A stretch of 64,000 nucleotides of DNA. It comes from Thermofilaceae archaeon (GTDB lineage: Archaea; Thermoproteota; Thermoprotei; Thermofilales; Thermofilaceae). The stretch lies in NCBI GenBank assembly GCA_025057995.1, contig JANXEW010000002.1:124001-188000 (forward strand), in the 5' to 3' direction. Below, one piece after another: positions 1-13,264 of this stretch. The number at the start of each line of letters is the position of its first letter. Positions within the stretch are counted from its first letter, which is position 1. Below the pieces are notes generated by a model. It ran no database searches and was not told the origin of the DNA. It saw nothing but the letters and a program-made list of their open reading frames with translations. Made by a program: the position numbers and the translations under genes.

Positions 1-2037
1 AACGTTAAAGGAGGCGACGACGTGGTTGATAAGGTTAGAAAGTGTTGGTCCAGCCTTTTCACCCCGAGAGCGATATTCTATAGAGAGAGTAAAGGGTTCG
101 CCCATGATAGGGTCCTCATAAGCGTCGCTGTTCAGAAGATGGTCAATTCAAGGTCTGCTGGCGTCATGTTTACCATACATCCTGTAACAGGTGAACAGAA
201 CAAGATAGTGATCGAGGGCTCTTGGGGTCTAGGCGAGTCAGTTGTATCCGGTAAAGTGACTCCCGACGAATGGGTTGTCGATAAGAACACGTTGCAGATA
301 CTTGAGAGGCGAGTTGCAGAGAAAGCTAGAGAGCTTGTTCGAGATCCGCAATCAGGACGAAACCTAGAGAAGGAGGTTGAACCGGAGAGAAGAACATCCC
401 CCTGTTTGAATGACGAAGAGGTACGCCGGCTATCGGAGCTAGCCGTAGTAATAGAGAAACATTACGGTAGGCCGATGGATATCGAATGGGCAATTGATAG
501 AGACTTAAAGTTTCCTGAGAATGTGTTTATAGTACAAGCCAGACCCGAGACCGTTTGGAGTGCCAAACAAGCGGAAGCTAAGCAGGCAGAGGTTAAGGCT
601 GTACGTCTAACAGAAGCTAAAGCTGTCGTTAAGGGACTGCCTGCAAGTCCAGGTGTAGCATATGGTACGGCTAAAGTATGCTTGACGTTGGAGGATGCTA
701 AAAAGATGATGCAGAAAGGCGACCTGCTCGTAACTAAGATGACAGATCCCGATTGGGTTCCATACATGAGGCTTGCAGCTGCTATCGTGACAGATGAGGG
801 AGGAACGACAGCCCACGCCGCAATAGTCAGCAGAGAGCTGGGCATCCCATGCATCGTAGGTACAAGAGAGGCCACTAAGCTAATGGAGACAGGGAAGAAT
901 TACACAGTTGATTCAAGAGCTGGAGTTGTCTATGAAGGTTATATTGAGGAACTTTTAGGTAAAAAGGAAGAGAAGCCAGCGGTGGCAGTTTCCGCTCCCA
1001 TGGAGATTTTTGTTAAACCTATAACAGCTACGAAGATCTACATGAACTTGGGTGTTCCTGAGAAGATCTATGACTACAAAGATCTGCCTTTCGACGGAAT
1101 AGGTTTAATGCGGGTTGAGTTCATTATGGCTAGCTACGTGGGAGATCATCCCCTCTACTTGCTTGAAACAGGGAAAAGTGATGTGCTCATTGATAAGATG
1201 GCTGAAGGTATAGCGATGGTAGCCAGAGAAATCTATCCAAGACCCATAGTTGTTAGGTTCAGTGACTTCAAGACAAATGAGTACAGGCAGTTGAAGGGCG
1301 GCGAGAAGTATGAGCCACACGAGGACAACCCAATGCTTGGTTGGCGTGGTGTCAGCAGATACATTAGTCCACAATACGAGAAGGCTTTCAAACTGGAGGT
1401 TAAGGCGATAAGGAAAGTTAGGGATGAAATGGGGCTCGGTAACGTATGGGTCATGGCACCTTTCGTCAGAACTCTTTGGGAAGCTGAAAAGTTTGTAAGG
1501 TTACTAAGAGAAGAGGGTCTCGAAAGCGGTAGAGACTTCAAGATATGGGCTATGGCAGAAGTACCCAGTATAATATTCTTAGCCGAAGAGTTCTCTAGAT
1601 ATTTCGATGGCTTCAGTATAGGAAGCAATGACTTGACGCAGTTGACTTTAGGCACCGATAGAGACAGCGCAATTCTACCGAAGATCGATTCCAGATACTT
1701 TGACGAAAGGGATCCAGCTGTAAAGACCGCTATCGCAATGCTTATCGAAAAGGCTCATAACTCTCCGTACGGTTACAGAACGGTTAGCATATGTGGACAA
1801 GCCCCTTCAGTCTACCCAGAGTTTACAGAGTTCCTTGTTAGACAAGGCATAGATAGCGTTAGCGTAAATCCTGATGTAGTAGCGAGAACTAGAGAACTAG
1901 TGTCGGGAATTGAGAGAAGGATACTCATAGAGAAGTCCATAGGTATAGATCGCAGCGATGACGAATTAGGTTGGCCCATGCGAAGACCCCGAAGGGGTTT
2001 GCCAAACATTTGGGCTCGCCGAGTTGACGAAATTTAA
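1..2037 (+). CDS. ppsA: Phosphoenolpyruvate synthase, 5'-truncated by the window edge
   Basis: Interconverts pyruvate and PEP with ATP (AMP and phosphate as products), the gluconeogenic link in archaeal central metabolism. The reading frame is open from base 1, so the track's GTG at 22 is internal; the start and part of the N-terminal ATP-binding domain lie outside the window. About 678 residues are visible, against roughly 750-850 for the family. The phosphohistidine domain is marked by [15 protein letters not shown], whose His carries the phosphoryl group. The C-terminal PEP-binding barrel is marked by [15 protein letters not shown] and [10 protein letters not shown]-rich tract follows the stop, and a new promoter precedes rpoH, so the gene probably ends its own transcript. 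Confidence 0.95.
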   Translation, partial: NVKGGDDVVDKVRKCWSSLFTPRAIFYRESKGFAHDRVLISVAVQKMVNSRSAGVMFTIHPVTGEQNKIVIEGSWGLGESVVSGKVTPDEWVVDKNTLQILERRVAEKARELVRDPQSGRNLEKEVEPERRTSPCLNDEEVRRLSELAVVIEKHYGRPMDIEWAIDRDLKFPENVFIVQARPETVWSAKQAEAKQAEVKAVRLTEAKAVVKGLPASPGVAYGTAKVCLTLEDAKKMMQKGDLLVTKMTDPDWVPYMRLAAAIVTDEGGTTAHAAIVSRELGIPCIVGTREATKLMETGKNYTVDSRAGVVYEGYIEELLGKKEEKPAVAVSAPMEIFVKPITATKIYMNLGVPEKIYDYKDLPFDGIGLMRVEFIMASYVGDHPLYLLETGKSDVLIDKMAEGIAMVAREIYPRPIVVRFSDFKTNEYRQLKGGEKYEPHEDNPMLGWRGVSRYISPQYEKAFKLEVKAIRKVRDEMGLGNVWVMAPFVRTLWEAEKFVRLLREEGLESGRDFKIWAMAEVPSIIFLAEEFSRYFDGFSIGSNDLTQLTLGTDRDSAILPKIDSRYFDERDPAVKTAIAMLIEKAHNSPYGYRTVSICGQAPSVYPEFTEFLVRQGIDSVSVNPDVVARTRELVSGIERRILIEKSIGIDRSDDELGWPMRRPRRGLPNIWARRVDEI

Positions 2038-2050
2038 AGTATTATATCAA

Positions 2051-2070
2051 TATTTTTATTTATTTTTTCT
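2051..2070 (+). terminator. T-rich terminator after ppsA
   Basis: The run tatttttatttattttttct lies just after the ppsA stop and before the rpoH TATA box. Archaeal polymerase typically terminates on such oligo-T tracts without needing a hairpin, and none is obvious here. Confidence 0.55.
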
Positions 2071-2113
2071 TACTTAAATACTAAATTATAGTTATCATCT
2101 GTCATGCGTGAAA

Positions 2114-2122
2114 CTTAAATAC
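2114..2122 (+). promoter_or_regulatory. TATA box of the rpoH-rpoB-rpoA operon
   Basis: The motif cttaaatac is centred about 29 bases before the rpoH ATG. This is the archaeal TATA-to-start spacing expected for a nearly leaderless transcript, and no Shine-Dalgarno sequence lies in between. Confidence 0.65.
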
Positions 2123-2146
2123 TCTACCCTCACTGCCTCGTGAGCT

Positions 2147-2392
2147 ATGGGTACGCGTAAAATTAACATTCTAGAGCATGAATTGGTTCCCCAGCATATA
2201 CTTTTGAGTGAAGAAGAATCGGTTAAGCTTCTTAAAAGGATGGGTGTTTCAAAGAGACAGTTACCCTGGATTCTGGCTTCGGACCCTGTGGCTAAGGCCT
2301 TGGGTGCTAAACCTGGAGATGTGATCATGGTGGTACGAAAAAGCCCTACAGCTGGGTTGGCTGTAGCATACAGATATGTCGTTAGGGGGTGA
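2147..2392 (+). CDS. rpoH: DNA-directed RNA polymerase subunit H
   Basis: Small archaeal polymerase subunit, homologue of the C-terminal part of eukaryotic Rpb5, at the jaw of the enzyme. It has 81 residues, normal for the family, with the typical N-terminus NILEHELVPQHILLSEEE and C-terminal GDVIMVVRKSPTAG. It is first in the operon rpoH-rpoB-rpoA1-rpoA2. The start is set by a TATA box about 29 bases upstream, giving a short or absent leader. Confidence 0.97.
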   Translation: MGTRKINILEHELVPQHILLSEEESVKLLKRMGVSKRQLPWILASDPVAKALGAKPGDVIMVVRKSPTAGLAVAYRYVVRG

Positions 2393-2396
2393 TTCA

Positions 2397-5300
2397 ATGG
2401 GCGAAGCATCCATAAAATATGGTAAAGAAGAGGCTTGGGTGTTAATTGAAGCATTTATAAAGGAGCATGGCCTAGTTAGACAACATTTAGATTCTTATAA
2501 CAAGTTTGTCGAAAAGACTTTACAAGAGATAGTCGATGAGATGAGGGTTGTGGAATCAGGGATACCTGGACTTAAAGTTCTTCTTGGTAAGGTATCTGTC
2601 GAAAGTCCTAGAGTGAAGGAGGCAGATGGTTCAGAAAGCGCCATACTCCCTATGGAAGCTCGTGTGAGAAATCTGACATATTCCGCTCCAATTCTTTTGG
2701 AAATGATGCTTGTGGAGGAGGAGGAGAAGGATCGGGCAAATGTCTATATTGGAGATTTACCGATTATGGTGAAATCTGCTAAATGTCCTTTGTCCAAGAT
2801 GAGCGAAGAGGATCAAGTGAAGGCTGGCGAGGACCCGAGCGATCCTGGAGGGTACTTTATCATTAATGGTTCAGAAAGGGTTCTAATTGTACAGGAGGAT
2901 TTAGCGGTAAACCGGGTTCTTGTAGATTACGGATCAGCTGGCGGCTCAGTTACTCACGTCGCGAAGGTATTCTCTTCAACGGCGGCCTACAGAATACCCA
3001 TAACAGTGGAAAGGACGAGAGACGGACAAATTCATGTTTCGTTTCCTTCTGTCCCTACTAAAATACCTCTGATGGTTATGATGCGAGCTCTAGGGCTTGA
3101 AAGTGACCGTGACATAGTTAACGCTATAACAAGCGATTCCGAAATACTTAACGAGCTTTATCCTACATTACTGGAGCAGAGCCGTATAGCGCCTACAGTA
3201 GAGGAAGCTCTAGATTACATAGGAGCTAGAGTTGCAGTGGGTCAACCTAAGGAAGTTAGACTTGAGCGGGCTCAACAGGTTATTGATCAGTATTTCCTTC
3301 CGCATATCGGACTTAAACCGGAGAACAGGGTCGAGAAAGCATACTTCCTCGGTCAGATGGTTGAAAAGCTTTTGGAGCTGGCGATCGGGAGAAGGGGTCC
3401 AGACGATAAGGATCATCTAGCTAACAAGCGTTTCAAGTTAGCGGGTGATTTAATGGCTTCAGTTTTCCGCCAAGCGTTCAGGCAGTTTGTAAAAGATTTA
3501 GGTTATCAATTAGAGAAGAACCGGAGCAAGAGTAGAGAAGTGAACTTGTTTACGCTGGCAAGAGCCGATGTTATAACAGACAAACTTAGAAACGCTCTTG
3601 CGACCGGCAACTGGCCCGGAGGACGCACTGGGGTTAGCCAGATACTTGATCGAACAAACTACCTGTCAACTGTAAGCCACCTTAGAAGGGTCGTCTCACC
3701 CTTGAGTAGGACGCAGCCACACTTCGAAGCAAGAGAACTTCATTCCACCCAGTGGGGGATGTTATGTCCTGTTGAGAGCCCGGAAGGACAAAACTGTGGT
3801 CTTGTGAAGAATCTTGCTCTACTCGCTGTTATCTCGATTGGTATTGAGGAGGAAGGGATACTTCACCTCTTGATCAATAAACTGGGAGTAATCCCTATAA
3901 AAGAAGCTCGTGAAAGGGGATTAAGCGGAAGTAAAGTATTCCTAAACATGAGGCTAGTAGGTGTTCATGAAAATGGTAGTGAGCTTGTAAAAATTCTCAG
4001 AGAGTTAAGAAGGCAGGGTAAGCTTCATCACGAAGTAAATGTAGCTCATTACAAGAATGAATTCATAGATGAAGTTTACGTAAATTGTGATGGGGGTAGG
4101 ATTAGGAGACCTCTTCTCGTCGTAGAAAAGGGGCAGTTGAAACTTAAGCCTAGTCACATAGAAAAAATCAGGAATGGTGAGTGGTCTTGGAGCGATCTAG
4201 TTAAGAGAGGTATAGTAGAGTATCTTGACGCTGAAGAAGAAGAAAATGTGCTTATAGCGGAAAACCTTGAGAGCATAGCACCAGAAACCACGCACTTGGA
4301 AATTTCCCCAGCGGCGATCCTAGGTATAGTGGGTTCTATAATACCGTATCCGGAGTACAACCAGTCACCCCGCAACAGCTATGAGGCCGCAATGGCTAAA
4401 CAGGCGCTTGGTTTCTCTACAGCCAACTTCCTTCACAGAATGGATCCGAGGATGCACTTCCTTCATTATCCTCAGAAGGCGCTCGTGCGTACGAAAATAT
4501 TTGATCTTATAGGTTTGGATAATAGACCTTTTGGGCAGAATATGATAGTAGCCGTTTTGACGGGCGGGGGGTACAATATTCAAGACGCTCTCGTGATAAA
4601 CAAAGCAGCAATTGAAAGAGGACTTGCTCGCTCAACTTTCTTTAGAACTTATGAAACCGTAGAAATGAAATACCCTGGTGGGCAGGAGGATAAAATAGAG
4701 GTCCCATCAGAGGACGTCATGGGTTATCGTTCAAAAGAGGCGTACGTAAAGCTTGACTTAAAGGATGGTATAGCTTTTCCAGAATCCGAGGTTAGAGGTG
4801 GGGAGGTGATAATTGGTAAATCTAGTCCTCCTCGATTCATGAGCAGCTTCTTTGAGTATAGAGCAAGTACTAGAAGGAGGGATACCTCAATAAGTATTAG
4901 GCCTAATGAAACTGGCATCGTTGACAGAGTAATCATGGCTGAGGACTCGGACGGCAATCGTTTAGTTAAGGTTAGAGTTAGGGATCCTCGTATTCCTGAG
5001 CTTGGCGATAAATTTGCCTCCAGGCATGGGCAAAAAGGTGTACTAGGGTTAATTCTCCCAACTGAAGACATGCCGTTTACAGAAGAGGGCGTAGTACCCG
5101 ATGTACTGATCAACCCTCACGCTATACCTTCGAGGATGACCGTTGGGCAGCTTCTTGAAGCAATAGCTGGTAAAGTCGCCTCGCTTTCCGGGGATCTTGT
5201 TGACGCTACAGCATTTGAGGGTGTATCCGAGCAACAGTTGCGGGAGATGCTTATCAAATTCGGTTTTAGAAGCGATGGCAAAGAAGTCTTTTACAGCGGT

Positions 5301-5750
5301 GTTACAGGTGAACTGCTTGAAGCTGAAGTTTTCATCGGTGTCGTCTATTACCAGAAGCTTCACCATATGGTTGCCGATAAAATACACGCGAGGGCAAGAG
5401 GGCGTGTCCAGATTCTTACGAGGCAGCCAACCGAGGGTAGAGCTAGAGAAGGAGGTCTTAGGTTCGGTGAGATGGAGAAAGACTGTCTAGTTGGACACGG
5501 TGCGTCTATACTATTGAGGGAAAGGCTTTTTGAATCATCTGATAGGGCACTCATATTCATGTGTGGAAACTGTGGTTTCATGGGTTGGCATGATGCTAGA
5601 AGAAACGAGCTGCTGTGTCCAGTATGCAGAGAGAAAGGGGAGCTTCATCCCATCCATGTTTCGTATGCTTTCAAGCTTCTATTGCAAGAGTTGATGAGCT
5701 TGGGTATAGCGCCAAGGTTAATCTTAAAAGATAAGGTAGAGGTGTTTTAG
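2397..5750 (+). CDS. rpoB: DNA-directed RNA polymerase subunit B, undivided
   Basis: Second-largest polymerase subunit, forming one side of the active centre. The ATG at 2397 is preferred to the track's start because the SD-like gggggtga ends 4 bases before it and the rpoH stop lies within that sequence. It has about 1117 residues in one piece, as in Thermoprotei (many euryarchaea split it into B' and B''). Visible landmarks are NSYEAAMAKQALGF, the hybrid-binding region LGDKFASRHGQKGVLG and a C-terminal zinc site, CGNCG then CPVC. Cotranscribed with rpoH and rpoA1; the gap to rpoA1 is one base. No intein is seen. Confidence 0.98.
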   Translation: MGEASIKYGKEEAWVLIEAFIKEHGLVRQHLDSYNKFVEKTLQEIVDEMRVVESGIPGLKVLLGKVSVESPRVKEADGSESAILPMEARVRNLTYSAPILLEMMLVEEEEKDRANVYIGDLPIMVKSAKCPLSKMSEEDQVKAGEDPSDPGGYFIINGSERVLIVQEDLAVNRVLVDYGSAGGSVTHVAKVFSSTAAYRIPITVERTRDGQIHVSFPSVPTKIPLMVMMRALGLESDRDIVNAITSDSEILNELYPTLLEQSRIAPTVEEALDYIGARVAVGQPKEVRLERAQQVIDQYFLPHIGLKPENRVEKAYFLGQMVEKLLELAIGRRGPDDKDHLANKRFKLAGDLMASVFRQAFRQFVKDLGYQLEKNRSKSREVNLFTLARADVITDKLRNALATGNWPGGRTGVSQILDRTNYLSTVSHLRRVVSPLSRTQPHFEARELHSTQWGMLCPVESPEGQNCGLVKNLALLAVISIGIEEEGILHLLINKLGVIPIKEARERGLSGSKVFLNMRLVGVHENGSELVKILRELRRQGKLHHEVNVAHYKNEFIDEVYVNCDGGRIRRPLLVVEKGQLKLKPSHIEKIRNGEWSWSDLVKRGIVEYLDAEEEENVLIAENLESIAPETTHLEISPAAILGIVGSIIPYPEYNQSPRNSYEAAMAKQALGFSTANFLHRMDPRMHFLHYPQKALVRTKIFDLIGLDNRPFGQNMIVAVLTGGGYNIQDALVINKAAIERGLARSTFFRTYETVEMKYPGGQEDKIEVPSEDVMGYRSKEAYVKLDLKDGIAFPESEVRGGEVIIGKSSPPRFMSSFFEYRASTRRRDTSISIRPNETGIVDRVIMAEDSDGNRLVKVRVRDPRIPELGDKFASRHGQKGVLGLILPTEDMPFTEEGVVPDVLINPHAIPSRMTVGQLLEAIAGKVASLSGDLVDATAFEGVSEQQLREMLIKFGFRSDGKEVFYSGVTGELLEAEVFIGVVYYQKLHHMVADKIHARARGRVQILTRQPTEGRAREGGLRFGEMEKDCLVGHGASILLRERLFESSDRALIFMCGNCGFMGWHDARRNELLCPVCREKGELHPIHVSYAFKLLLQELMSLGIAPRLILKDKVEVF

Positions 5751-5751
5751 A

Positions 5752-9635
<3,884 letters not shown>

Positions 9636-9667
9636 GGTAAAGCATGTGGTTAATTGACAGGCACGCT

Positions 9668-9676
9668 AAATTTATA
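9668..9676 (+). promoter_or_regulatory. TATA box before the mini-ORF and rpl30e
   Basis: The motif aaatttata is centred about 30 bases before ATG 9702. A transcript from it would begin almost exactly at that ATG, not at rpl30e, whose GTG lies 56 bases further downstream. Confidence 0.5.
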
Positions 9677-9701
9677 GGCTACGAAAAAGGTGCCTCAGCC
9701 G

Positions 9702-9767
9702 ATGGCCGCTCTGCTTGAGAGCGCTCCCGCTTTGGAAAAACTATGTAAGGTGATTCCGTGGATATAG
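9702..9767 (+). CDS. Possible leaderless 21-residue leader peptide overlapping rpl30e
   Basis: A short ORF, ATG to TAG, reads MAALLESAPALEKLCKVIPWI. It begins where the upstream TATA box predicts transcription to start and ends inside the first codons of rpl30e in another frame. The rpl30e Shine-Dalgarno sequence aaggtgat lies within it. If translated, it could couple or regulate rpl30e translation. Nothing in the sequence proves expression; it could also be a structured 5' leader that is open by chance. Confidence 0.3.
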   Translation: MAALLESAPALEKLCKVIPWI

Positions 9768-10063
9768 TCAGAGAAATCCGAACGGCGGTAAAAACAGGGA
9801 AGGTTGCGATAGGGTCTAAAGAAACCATAAACACTGTAATAAATGGCAATGCTAGGCTAGTTATTATATCATCGAATATACCTCAAACGGTAAGAAGAGA
9901 CATAGAAAGGTACTGTAAGCTATCTAAGACTCCCCTCTACGAGTACCCAGGAACTTCATGGGATCTTGGCGCCGCCTGCAATAAACCCTTTATGGTGTCT
10001 GCATTGGCTGTACTTGAACCTGGCGAAAGCGGCATACTCTATTTAGTGAAAGGTGGAGATTGA
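9758..10063 (+). CDS. rpl30e: Large-subunit ribosomal protein L30e
   Basis: L7Ae/L30e-family RNA-binding protein of the large subunit. It has 101 residues with the family pattern AIGSKETINTVINGNARLVIISSN and ...YEYPGTSWDLGAACNKPF. The GTG at 9758 follows the SD aaggtgat by two to three bases. It sits between rpoA2 and nusA, its conserved archaeal position, and its stop overlaps the nusA ATG in the sequence TGATG. Confidence 0.96.
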   Translation: MDIVREIRTAVKTGKVAIGSKETINTVINGNARLVIISSNIPQTVRRDIERYCKLSKTPLYEYPGTSWDLGAACNKPFMVSALAVLEPGESGILYLVKGGD

Positions 10064-10494
10064 TGTCCGGGATAAAATTGACAGAGAGTGAACTTCAACT
10101 AATTTCCCTTTTCGAAGCTGTTACTCAGGTTGAGGCCTTGGACTGTATATTAGATGATGAGAGCAATAGGTTAATCTTTGTGGTAAGACGTGGCTCAGCT
10201 GGTAAAGCGATAGGCAGCAATGGAGCTAACGCTAAAATGCTTAGAAAGTTGCTGAAGCGAGACGTTGAAATCGTGGAGGAGGGAGCAACTCTAGAAGATT
10301 TAATTCGTTCAGCGCTTTTTCCAGCATCCATAAAGGGGATAAGTGTCTCGGAAGGCGGCAATGGTAACAAGGTCGCCTTGGTGGAAGTGTCAGCTGAACA
10401 TAAGGGGTTGGCTATTGGAAAGGGGGGTCGCAACATAAAGAGAGCGAAGTTACTGGCTAAAAGGTACTTTAACACCGATGTGATTCTAAAGTAG
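10063..10494 (+). CDS. nusA: NusA-like KH-domain transcription factor
   Basis: Archaeal short NusA of about 143 residues, consisting essentially of two KH RNA-binding domains and lacking the bacterial polymerase-binding N-terminus. KH signatures are GSAGKAIGSNGANAKML and GLAIGKGGRNIKRAKLL. The ATG at 10063 overlaps the rpl30e stop and is preferred to the TTG three bases upstream because ggtgg precedes it at good spacing. Likely involved in transcription elongation or termination, or in rRNA maturation. Confidence 0.93.
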   Translation: MSGIKLTESELQLISLFEAVTQVEALDCILDDESNRLIFVVRRGSAGKAIGSNGANAKMLRKLLKRDVEIVEEGATLEDLIRSALFPASIKGISVSEGGNGNKVALVEVSAEHKGLAIGKGGRNIKRAKLLAKRYFNTDVILK

Positions 10495-10535
10495 CTAGAG
10501 TTTCTTCGCAGCGGCAGATGGGGTACTGAGTGAAA

Positions 10536-10545
10536 AATTTTAAAA
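10536..10545 (+). promoter_or_regulatory. TATA box of rps12
   Basis: The motif aattttaaaa lies about 27 bases before the rps12 ATG, with no SD in between, suggesting a leaderless rps12-rpoD transcript. Confidence 0.6.
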
Positions 10546-10567
10546 GGCGTGTTCTCTCTCACCCGGC

Positions 10568-11011
10568 ATGCCTGGTTCCAAGTCGCCAAAAGGGTTGTTT
10601 GCAGCCAGAGGGTTGATTGAAAAGCGTAAAAGACTTAGGTGGAAAAATACAGAGTATAAAGCCAGGATATTGAAAATAAAGGAGCGTTTTGACCCTCTGG
10701 AAGGCGCTCCAATGGCTAGAGGGATAGTAATTGAAAAGGTGGGAGTGGAGAGCAGACAGCCCAATAGTGCTGTACGTAAGTGTGTTAGAGTACAGTTAAT
10801 TAAAAACGGGAAAGTTGTCACGGCTTTCTTGCCTGGCGACGGCTCTTTGTTGTTTGTGAACGAGCACGATGAGGTAGTAATCGAGAGGATTGGTGGTCCA
10901 GAAGGTAGAGCATACGGAGATTTGCCGGGCGTAAGATTCAAAGTGATAAAAGTCAACGGAGTTTCCCTAATAGAGTTGTTAAGAGGCAAGAAGCAGAAGC
11001 CGACTCGCTAG
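10568..11011 (+). CDS. rps12: Small-subunit ribosomal protein S12 (uS12)
   Basis: Decoding-centre protein of the small subunit, 147 residues, the archaeal/eukaryotic long form. The signatures [15 protein letters not shown] and [17 protein letters not shown] are present. The start is set by a TATA box about 27 bases upstream. In most relatives rps7 follows rps12; here rpoD follows after 10 bases and no rps7 is in the window. Confidence 0.97.
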   Translation: MPGSKSPKGLFAARGLIEKRKRLRWKNTEYKARILKIKERFDPLEGAPMARGIVIEKVGVESRQPNSAVRKCVRVQLIKNGKVVTAFLPGDGSLLFVNEHDEVVIERIGGPEGRAYGDLPGVRFKVIKVNGVSLIELLRGKKQKPTR

Positions 11012-11021
11012 GGGTCTAGCC

Positions 11022-11873
11022 TTGCAAGAGGTAAGCATAACTCCCAGGAAAATAGAGGAAAACTATTGTGAATTCTTGCTTAGCGAGGTAACACCTGCTG
11101 TTGCTAACGCTATAAGGCGGACGCTTATATCAGACGTGCCTATGCTGGCTATAGATGACGTCATGATAGTTGAGAATACTTCTGTGCTATTCGATGAAAT
11201 AATAGCGCATCGTTTAGCATTGATACCGTTAAAAGTCGATGAAAACACTTTTGAAGCGCTCCTTGAATGTTATGAAGAGGGTAAGAGAGATGAATGTATT
11301 GCTTCCCTCATCATGGAGATTGATGCAGAAAAACCCCTTATGGTTTATTCAGGGCATTTAAAATTCGGAGGCTTCGTTAGCGGGGTTAATATGCCTTCTA
11401 AAGTCAGCATAGCCCCTGTCTCCGATATCATACCGATAGTCAAACTTAACGCTGGGCAGAGGCTCGTACTAGAAGCGTACGCTAAAATGGGTGTAGGCAA
11501 AGAGCACGCTAAATGGCAACCAGTGTCGGTTGCAGCTTACAAGTACTACCCTAAAATCACAATCTTAGAAGACGAGTGCGATGAAGAGTGCGAGAGATGC
11601 GTCGCGTCCTGTCCAAGAGGTGTTCTTGAGTGTAGAGACGGAAAGATTCGGGTTGTTGAAGACAAAATAGAGGATTGTACAATGTGTAGGGCATGTGAGG
11701 AAGCATGCAGCGGTAAGGTAAAAGTATCCGGTGATGACAGAAAGTTCATATTTAAGGTAGAAGGGATCGGTGTACTGCCTGCGAGTATGCTAGTCGAGAT
11801 AGCTTTGCGTAGAGTTATCTCGAGGATACGGCGCTTTGAAAACGCGATTCAACAGCTATTAAATGCATCGTAA
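11022..11873 (+). CDS. rpoD: RNA polymerase subunit D with ferredoxin-like cysteine domain
   Basis: Homologue of Rpb3 and bacterial alpha, part of the assembly platform with subunit L. The 283 residues comprise an alpha-like dimerisation region (EVTPAVANAIRRTLISDVPM), an inserted ferredoxin-like domain around residues 180-230, and the C-terminal return. The insert has two sets of four cysteines, C-x3-C-x2-C-x3-CP and CTMCRACEEAC, so it could hold two 4Fe-4S clusters, as described for some archaeal D subunits. Start is a TTG at 11022 with aggggtc upstream. It lies 10 bases after rps12, an unusual partner. Confidence 0.96.
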   Translation: MQEVSITPRKIEENYCEFLLSEVTPAVANAIRRTLISDVPMLAIDDVMIVENTSVLFDEIIAHRLALIPLKVDENTFEALLECYEEGKRDECIASLIMEIDAEKPLMVYSGHLKFGGFVSGVNMPSKVSIAPVSDIIPIVKLNAGQRLVLEAYAKMGVGKEHAKWQPVSVAAYKYYPKITILEDECDEECERCVASCPRGVLECRDGKIRVVEDKIEDCTMCRACEEACSGKVKVSGDDRKFIFKVEGIGVLPASMLVEIALRRVISRIRRFENAIQQLLNAS

Positions 11874-11914
11874 CATGAAAAACTTATCAAGGCTACTTTA
11901 CCGGGTTTGACGCT

Positions 11915-12280
11915 ATGAAGAGGATTGTAAGCACCAACATTCATCTAAGAAGGTTACTACATTTCTTGAGGAAAAGAGCTAAGGAAAACAGGGCACCGAT
12001 ATGGCTCAGGGTTGCCGAGCTTCTTGAAAGACCTACGAGGATTCGACCGGAGGTGAACCTGAGCATGATTAATAGGTACACGAACGAAGGTGACGTAGTT
12101 GTCGTCCCGGGTAAAGTACTCGGTAGCGGTGTTCTTGATCATAAAGTAACCGTAGCTGCCTATATGTTTAGTAAGCAAGCCCGTATGAAGATAGAAACTG
12201 TCGGAGGGAGAGCCATCAGTATACCCCAGCTCGTTGAACAGAACCCGAAGGGCAGCGGAGTGAAGATACTGTGTGGGTGA
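11915..12280 (+). CDS. rpl18e: Large-subunit ribosomal protein L18e
   Basis: Archaeal L18e, homologue of bacterial L15 type, 121 residues, with NLSMINRYTNEGDVVVVPGKVLG and SGVKILCG at the end. It follows rpoD and precedes rpl13, the conserved archaeal order. A weak TATA-like aacttatca about 29 bases before the ATG suggests an additional leaderless start. Confidence 0.96.
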   Translation: MKRIVSTNIHLRRLLHFLRKRAKENRAPIWLRVAELLERPTRIRPEVNLSMINRYTNEGDVVVVPGKVLGSGVLDHKVTVAAYMFSKQARMKIETVGGRAISIPQLVEQNPKGSGVKILCG

Positions 12281-12337
12281 AAAGGCTTAAGTTATCTATG
12301 GCTTAAGGATTGCGAATATCTGGCGGCGGTGGACGTG

Positions 12338-12787
12338 ATGGAGGATAAGTGTTATAGTGTGGTAGATGCATCGGGTCTGGTAGCGGGCAGACTGGCGAGC
12401 CTTGTAGCTAAGCGATTACTAAGAGGTGAAAGGATTATAATCGTAAATGCTGAAAAAGCTATTATTACCGGGAAGAGGCAACGCGTCGTGGAGTGGTATA
12501 TGAAGAGGGTTTCTGAGTGGAGAACGCACTATAATCCAGAGAGGAAGGGTCCAAAGATTCCAAGGCGTCCAGATTTAATGCTTAAGCGAATGGTGAAGAA
12601 TATGTTGCCTTACAAGAAGCCAAGAGGTCGGGAAGCATTAAAACGTCTTCGAGTGTACATGGGCGTGCCCCAGGAGTACGCTAACGTAGACAAGTTAGTT
12701 CCAAAAGAAGCTGCATTACAAAACGAAAAAGTTCAATATGTGACGTTAGCCGAGCTATCTAAGCTTGTGGGTGGTAGCCATGGTTAG
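12338..12787 (+). CDS. rpl13: Large-subunit ribosomal protein L13 (uL13)
   Basis: Large-subunit assembly protein of about 149 residues. Signatures are VVDASGLVAGRLAS, VNAEKAIITGKR and RMVKNMLPYKKPRGREALKRL. ATG 12338 is preferred to the GTG at 12329 because ggtgg lies 5 bases before it and MEDKCYSVVDASG matches the usual N-terminus. Its last 8 bases overlap rps9, pointing to coupled translation. Confidence 0.95.
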   Translation: MEDKCYSVVDASGLVAGRLASLVAKRLLRGERIIIVNAEKAIITGKRQRVVEWYMKRVSEWRTHYNPERKGPKIPRRPDLMLKRMVKNMLPYKKPRGREALKRLRVYMGVPQEYANVDKLVPKEAALQNEKVQYVTLAELSKLVGGSHG

Positions 12788-13184
12788 AGTTGTGATAGCT
12801 TCAGCTCGGAGAAAAACTGCAAGAGCCAGGGCCATGGTAAAGGAGGGTAAAGGTAGGGTCTTCGTAAATGGGGTGCCTATAGAAGTGCTGGAACCGGAGC
12901 TTGTGAGACTAAAGATACTAGAACCTGTACTCATGGCAGGAGAGGAGATAATCGGCAAAGTAGATATATACGCTGAAGCCGAAGGAGGTGGAATAATGAG
13001 TCAAGCGTCAGCGCTACGAACATCGATAGCTAGGGCTCTTGTAGAATGGAGTAACTCAGATGCTCTAGTGGATCTATACCGCAAGTATGATAGACACTTG
13101 CTAGTAGAAGATCCGAGGCAAGCTGAACCTAAAAAGCCGGGAGGTAGATCAGCCCGTTCTAAAAGGCAAAAAAGTTACCGTTAG
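12780..13184 (+). CDS. rps9: Small-subunit ribosomal protein S9 (uS9)
   Basis: Small-subunit P-site protein, 134 residues from ATG 12780. The SD gggtggt ends 5 bases before this ATG, so the track's GTG at 12765 is not used. The family features are the N-terminal ASARRKTARARA and the basic C-terminal tail SARSKRQKSYR that reaches the P-site tRNA. It is the last gene of the plus-strand block and converges on rpoN. Confidence 0.96.
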   Translation: MVRVVIASARRKTARARAMVKEGKGRVFVNGVPIEVLEPELVRLKILEPVLMAGEEIIGKVDIYAEAEGGGIMSQASALRTSIARALVEWSNSDALVDLYRKYDRHLLVEDPRQAEPKKPGGRSARSKRQKSYR

Positions 13185-13264
13185 CTTTTAACTGTATAAC
13201 ACCACGACTCGTGCAATTGTCTAGGCCTCAAGTCGAGCCATAAATGTATAGTAACTGAATGGCC

